A stretch of 9,441 nt of DNA from GCA-2732805 sp964516605. Its GTDB lineage: Bacteria > Pseudomonadota > Gammaproteobacteria > Coxiellales > Coxiellaceae. Each line of letters opens with the position of its first letter. Position 1 is the stretch's first letter. The DNA is taken from the NCBI GenBank assembly GCA_964516605.1, contig CAZFAA010000070.1:1-9441 (forward strand). The letters run 5' to 3'. Made by a program: the position numbers and the translations under genes. Shown one piece after another: positions 6,501-9,441 of this stretch. The notes under the pieces were generated by a model. The model was not told the origin of the DNA, ran no database searches, and worked only from the letters and a program-made list of their open reading frames with translations.

Positions 6501-7758
6501 CAGGGTGTTCACGAATCACATCTTCTAAGATATCCCATACTTCAGGAGCTTCAGATTCCACCATCTTCTTAGCAGCTTTGATTGTCGTAGCCAAACCTAA
6601 GTGCTGTAATTTACTGTAGATAAATGGCTTAAATAATTCTAAAGCCATTTTCTTAGGTAGACCGCACTGGTGCAGACGTAACGAAGGACCCACAACAATT
6701 ACAGAACGGCCCGAGTAATCAACACGCTTACCCAGTAAGTTCTGACGAAAACGTCCCTGCTTACCTTTAATCATATCTGCTAATGATTTCAATGGACGAC
6801 GGTTAGAGCCCATAATGGCACGTCCACGACGGCCGTTATCCAGCAAGGCATCCACTGATTCTTGTAACATACGCTTTTCATTGCGCACAATAATATCAGG
6901 CGCGTTCAAATCAAGTAGACGCTTCAATCGGTTATTACGGTTGATCACACGACGGTATAGGTCATTCAGATCCGATGTTGCAAAACGTCCGCCATCTAAA
7001 GGTACCAACGGACGTAAGTCTGGCGGTAATACGGGCAACACTTCCATAATCATCCAATCAGGTTGATTACCAGATTGTTGAAATGCAGTAAGCACTTTAA
7101 GGCGTTTGGCAATTTTCTTAATCTTTGTTTCAGACGTTGTTTTTGGCAACTCATCACGCAGCATGGTAATTTCTTCAGCCAGATCAATACCACGTAATAG
7201 TTTTTGAATCGCCTCAGCACCCATCAGCGCTTCAAAATCATCACCAAATTCTTCCAACGCATCAAGATACGCTTCTTCAGATAACAACTGACCTCTTTCT
7301 AAGGTAGTCATACCTGGCTCAACGACAACATATGCTTCAAAGTAAAGAACGCGTTCAATTTCACGTAAGGTCATATCCAACATCAAGCCAATTCGTGATG
7401 GCAATGATTTTAAATACCAAATATGCGCAACAGGGCATGCCAGCTCGATGTGTCCCATACGATCGCGACGTACTTTGGCCAGCGTCACTTCCACACCACA
7501 TTTTTCGCACACAACTCCACGATGCTTCAATCGCTTGTACTTACCACACAAGCATTCATAATCTTTAATCGGACCAAAAATCTTCGCACAGAACAGACCG
7601 CCTCGTTCAGGTTTAAAGGTACGATAGTTGATGGTTTCTGGTTTCTCCACCTCACCAAACGACCATGAACGAATGACATCGGGCGAAGCCAGTTTAATAC
7701 GCAACGCATCAAAGTCACTATTAATGTTATTTTTCACATGTCTTAGTAGGTCTTTCAA
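3505..7758 (-). CDS. rpoC: DNA-directed RNA polymerase subunit beta'
   Basis: Beta' is the largest subunit of bacterial RNA polymerase; it holds the catalytic magnesium and forms the clamp and DNA-binding jaw. The protein has 1417 residues (E. coli 1407). Zinc site 1 in the clamp has Cys69, Cys71, Cys84 and Cys87. The switch-2 and lid/rudder regions are around 310-360. The catalytic loop NADFDGD is at 457-463 (Asp459, 461, 463). Zinc site 2 is Cys813, Cys887, Cys894 and Cys897. The bridge helix lies around THGARKGLADTA (775-786) and the trigger loop contains TMRTFHIGG (930-938, His935). The roughly 190 residues after the first trigger-loop half (about 942-1130) fit the SI3 insertion typical of proteobacteria. 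The start is TTG at 7758-7756: it gives MKDLL, matching the E. coli N-terminus, and has GGGAG 7 bases upstream. The C-terminal tail (1398-1417) is Ser/Thr/Glu/Lys-rich and variable. It lies 87 bases after rpoB. Confidence 0.98.
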   Translation of the reverse strand: MKDLLRHVKNNINSDFDALRIKLASPDVIRSWSFGEVEKPETINYRTFKPERGGLFCAKIFGPIKDYECLCGKYKRLKHRGVVCEKCGVEVTLAKVRRDRMGHIELACPVAHIWYLKSLPSRIGLMLDMTLREIERVLYFEAYVVVEPGMTTLERGQLLSEEAYLDALEEFGDDFEALMGAEAIQKLLRGIDLAEEITMLRDELPKTTSETKIKKIAKRLKVLTAFQQSGNQPDWMIMEVLPVLPPDLRPLVPLDGGRFATSDLNDLYRRVINRNNRLKRLLDLNAPDIIVRNEKRMLQESVDALLDNGRRGRAIMGSNRRPLKSLADMIKGKQGRFRQNLLGKRVDYSGRSVIVVGPSLRLHQCGLPKKMALELFKPFIYSKLQHLGLATTIKAAKKMVESEAPEVWDILEDVIREHPVLLNRAPTLHRLGIQAFEPVLIEGKAIQLHPLVCSAYNADFDGDQMAVHVPLTLEAQLEARCLMMSTNNVLHPANGEPIIVPSQDVVLGLYYMTRERLNAKGTGMVFADISELTRAYEIGAVDLQAKVKVRLYQEIIGEEEQVEKRFELVESTIGRVLLWKIVPMGLAFAAVNQVMTKKAISKLLNSCYRKLGLKKTCIFADQLMYTGFHYATKSGVSIGINDLLVPELKGEIIAEAENEVREIERQFASGLVTQGERYNKVIDIWSRTNDQVAKAMMEKISIESIVNEKGISEEQVSFNSIYMMSDSGARGSAAQIRQLAGMRGLMAKPDGTIIETPITTNFREGLNVAQYFISTHGARKGLADTALKTANSGYLTRRLVDVAQDLVVTAHDCGTAEGLEMRPHIEGGDVVEPLRERVLGRVLIEPAYSLKTGEMLFPAGALLDERAVDLLDEHSVDRLMVRSPITCETEYGICALCYGRDLARGHLVNVGEAVGVVAAQSIGEPGTQLTMRTFHIGGAASRATAANNIQVKSEGVIKLRNLKTVRHSNGNLVAVSRSGELVVYDERGSEREQYKVPYGAVLSVDDNTEVRAGQVVAQWDPHTHPIITEVAGNIKFIDMVDGMTMNRQTDELTGLSSIVVTSAKQRGPGGRELRPRVKLVDEKGNDLNIPGTRVLAQYFLPDGTILTHGDSEAVGIGDVVARIPQETSKTRDITGGLPRVADLFEARRPKDPAIRAEISGLISHGKETKEKGRLVITAQDNTTHEVLIPKWRHVNVFEGEIVERGEVVAEGPTDPHDILRLLGISALANYIVNEVQDVYRLQGVKINDKHIEVIVRQMLRKAKVLDAGDTDYLPGEQVERHKLMRENERIALEGKVKATFEPILLGITKASLATESFLSAASFQETTRVLTGASISGKTDDLRGLKENIIVGRIIPAGTGYAYHETRRAQSMKELVGEVIDKGVTADEAEQALSEALKSTTSKEEGLFTSDKSSTDE

Positions 7759-7765
7759 ATTCTCT

Positions 7766-7770
7766 CTCCC
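7766..7770 (-). promoter_or_regulatory. Ribosome binding site of rpoC, deciding a TTG start
   Basis: GGGAG on the minus strand lies 7 bases before the TTG codon at 7758-7756. No ATG or GTG in frame upstream offers a better start, and the protein N-terminus from this TTG matches the E. coli beta' start, so the site settles the start codon. Confidence 0.75.
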
Positions 7771-7807
7771 ACTCTGTTTCCGCAGCAGCTACACGGGTAA
7801 AACAAAT

Positions 7808-7839
7808 CATCCCCCACAATAAAATATGTGTGGGGGATG
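7808..7839 (-). terminator. Perfect 11-bp hairpin in the rpoB-rpoC spacer (attenuator or processing/stability element)
   Basis: On the minus strand CATCCCCCACA (7839-7829) pairs perfectly with TGTGGGGGATG (7818-7808) around a 10-base A/T-rich loop. The stem starts 6 bases after the rpoB stop and is followed by ATTTGTTTTACCC. Stem strength and the T-rich (but G-interrupted) tail resemble an intrinsic terminator. Because rpoC has no obvious promoter of its own in the 87-base spacer, full termination is unlikely. Partial termination, RNase cleavage or protection of the rpoB 3' end are the plausible roles. The hairpin is seen directly; the role is inferred. Confidence 0.6.
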
Positions 7840-7845
7840 CATAAA

Positions 7846-9441
7846 CTAATTATCGTTCTCTAAGTTAATATCAATACCTAAAGAGCGAATCTCCTTAACC
7901 AGTACATTGAATGATTCGGGCATACCTGCATCCATACGATGATCACCGTCGACAATGTTTTTATACATGCGTGTACGACCATAAACATCATCTGATTTTA
8001 CCGTCAGCATTTCTTGTAACGTGTAGGCAGCACCGTACGCTTCAAGAGCCCATACTTCCATCTCACCAAAGCGCTGGCCACCAAATTGTGCTTTACCACC
8101 TAATGGCTGTTGCGTGACAAGACTGTAAGAACCCGTTGAGCGTGCATGCATCTTATCATCAACCAAGTGATTGAGTTTAAGCATATACATGTAACCCACT
8201 GTGACAGGACGCTCGAATTTATCACCAGTGCGACCATCATAGAGTTCTGCTTGACCTGATTCAGGTAAATCCGCCATTCTAAGCAATGCTTTGAGCTCTT
8301 CTTCTGAGGCACCATCAAAAACAGGTGTTGAAATCGGCACACCTTTACTTAAGTTTTGCGCCAACCCAATAATTTCCTTATCAGAAAAATCATTCAAATC
8401 AATTTTCTGTTTTTGGCTCATATCATAAATAGGCTGGATGACTTCACGTAAACGCTGCACGCTCGCTTGCGCGGCGATGGCTTTACCAATTTTCAATCCC
8501 AAGCCTTTTGCAGCCCAACCCAAGTGCGTCTCCAAGACCTGACCAATATTCATACGTGATGGCACACCCAGCGGATTTAATACGATATCAACAGGCGTTC
8601 CATCTTCAGTAAAGGGCATGTCTTCAACAGGCACTACTTTAGAAATCACACCCTTGTTACCATGACGACCCGCCATCTTATCACCTGGCTGAATGCGTCG
8701 CTTCACAGCAAGGTAGACCTTAACTACTTTAATCACACCAGGCGCTAAATCATCGCCTTGAGTTAATTTCTGTTTAACTAATTTGAGTTTCGCATCACGC
8801 TCTTGTTGTAAAACAGTATAACGATCACTGCCTGCCTCTAAGCGATGGTTCGCTTGGTCATCTTTAAGACGAATCGAAAACCATTTTTCATGCGGCAACT
8901 GTTCTAGATAATCAGCCGTCACAACAGCGCCAGTTGCTAAACCATTTGGCCCGCCCTCAGCCACTTGACCAATAATTGTTTTTTGCAACCCTGTGAATAA
9001 CGCCTCTTCACGAATACGTAATTCGTCATTGATATCTTTCTGCGCCTTGGCTAATTCGTACTCTTCAATTTCCAGTGCACGCTGGTCTTTTTTCACGCCA
9101 TCACGTGTAAACACATGCACACCAATAACCGTACCATTTACACCAGGAGGCACACGCAACGAACTGTCTTTCACATCCGATGCTTTCTCACCGAAAATTG
9201 CACGCAATAGCTTTTCTTCTGAACTGAGCTGAGTCTCGCCTTTAGGTGTCACCTTACCCACAAGAATATCGCCATTACCTACTTCAGCGCCAACATACAC
9301 AACACCAGATTCATCAAGTCGCGATAAAGCGCCTTCACCGACATTCGGGATATCCGCTGAAATTTCCTCAGGCCCCAGTTTGGTATCACGCGCTATACAT
9401 GTTAATTCCTGAATGTGAATCGTTGTATACCGATCTTCTTC
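7846..9441 (-). CDS. rpoB: DNA-directed RNA polymerase subunit beta, C-terminal part (cut by window edge)
   Basis: Beta forms the second pincer of RNA polymerase and, with beta', the active-site cleft. The last 531 codons are present, reading in from the window edge (first residues EEDRYTTIHIQEL) to a TAG stop at 7848-7846. By comparison with E. coli beta (1342 residues) the fragment begins near residue 824, just after the active-site Glu813/Asp814, so the rifampicin region is outside the window. Fragment residues 75-86 (EEKLLRAIFGEK) match the flap-tip helix that contacts sigma and NusA. Residues about 125-225 correspond to the variable SI2 (beta insertion 9) region, seemingly some 13 residues longer than E. 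coli. GDKMAGRHGNKGVIS (253-267) carries the conserved active-site lysines. The C-terminal clamp-anchoring block KLNHLVDDKMHARSTG and GGQRFGEMEVWALEAYG are intact. A GTG at 9300-9298 lies inside the gene and is not a start. Confidence 0.98.
   Translation of the reverse strand, partial: EEDRYTTIHIQELTCIARDTKLGPEEISADIPNVGEGALSRLDESGVVYVGAEVGNGDILVGKVTPKGETQLSSEEKLLRAIFGEKASDVKDSSLRVPPGVNGTVIGVHVFTRDGVKKDQRALEIEEYELAKAQKDINDELRIREEALFTGLQKTIIGQVAEGGPNGLATGAVVTADYLEQLPHEKWFSIRLKDDQANHRLEAGSDRYTVLQQERDAKLKLVKQKLTQGDDLAPGVIKVVKVYLAVKRRIQPGDKMAGRHGNKGVISKVVPVEDMPFTEDGTPVDIVLNPLGVPSRMNIGQVLETHLGWAAKGLGLKIGKAIAAQASVQRLREVIQPIYDMSQKQKIDLNDFSDKEIIGLAQNLSKGVPISTPVFDGASEEELKALLRMADLPESGQAELYDGRTGDKFERPVTVGYMYMLKLNHLVDDKMHARSTGSYSLVTQQPLGGKAQFGGQRFGEMEVWALEAYGAAYTLQEMLTVKSDDVYGRTRMYKNIVDGDHRMDAGMPESFNVLVKEIRSLGIDINLENDN

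Noticed and set aside
9298..9300. GTG as a start codon for a 484-residue beta subunit fragment
   Set aside because: The frame continues upstream without a stop to the window edge and encodes conserved beta residues, so this GTG is an internal valine codon.
1..9441. A novel accessory or defence system in the window
   Set aside because: All coding capacity is accounted for by six core transcription and translation genes in conserved order with tight spacing; no foreign-looking segment, integrase, transposase or repeat array was seen.

Overview
The window is a core housekeeping locus of a gammaproteobacterium. It holds the end of the RNA polymerase (beta) operon followed by the start of the streptomycin (str) operon, in the order rpoB (C-terminal part) - rpoC - rpsL - rpsG - fusA - tuf (first codons). 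All genes lie on the minus strand, so transcription runs from high to low coordinates. The proteins align closely with the Escherichia coli family members as I know them. Base composition looks mid-40s percent G+C (judged by eye, not computed). Ribosomal protein S7 carries an extra acidic segment of about 38 residues. From memory, S7 proteins of Coxiella and, to a lesser extent, Legionella are enlarged at the same place, so a member of the Legionellales, perhaps Coxiellaceae, is the best guess. That assignment is inference and needs a database search.

Layout in transcription order: 9441-7846 is rpoB, entering the window after its catalytic region and running to its TAG stop. 7845-7759 is an 87-base spacer with a perfect 11-bp hairpin and the rpoC ribosome binding site. 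7758-3505 is complete rpoC with a TTG start. 3504-3145 is the only long gene-free stretch (360 bases). It holds two tandem hairpin terminators after rpoC, a 15-bp AT-only-cored inverted repeat, a pair of imperfect direct repeats, a short palindrome, and a good sigma-70 promoter that should drive the str operon. 3144-2770 is rpsL, 2752-2168 rpsG, 2161-71 fusA, and 52-1 the first 17 codons of tuf. Spacers in the str operon are very short (17, 6 and 18 bases).

The gene products work together in gene expression. RpoB and RpoC form the catalytic core of RNA polymerase. S12 and S7 are 30S proteins at the decoding centre and at the head/E-site. EF-G and EF-Tu are the two GTPases of the elongation cycle. 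The control signals suggest that rpoBC and str are separate transcription units, with termination after rpoC and a fresh promoter before rpsL, and that rpsL-rpsG-fusA-tuf are tightly coupled.

I found no accessory genes, mobile element, CRISPR array, tRNA or new defence/biosynthetic system. The points worth a second look are small: the S7 insertion, the rpoB-rpoC hairpin, and the repeats in the rpoC-rpsL intergenic region.
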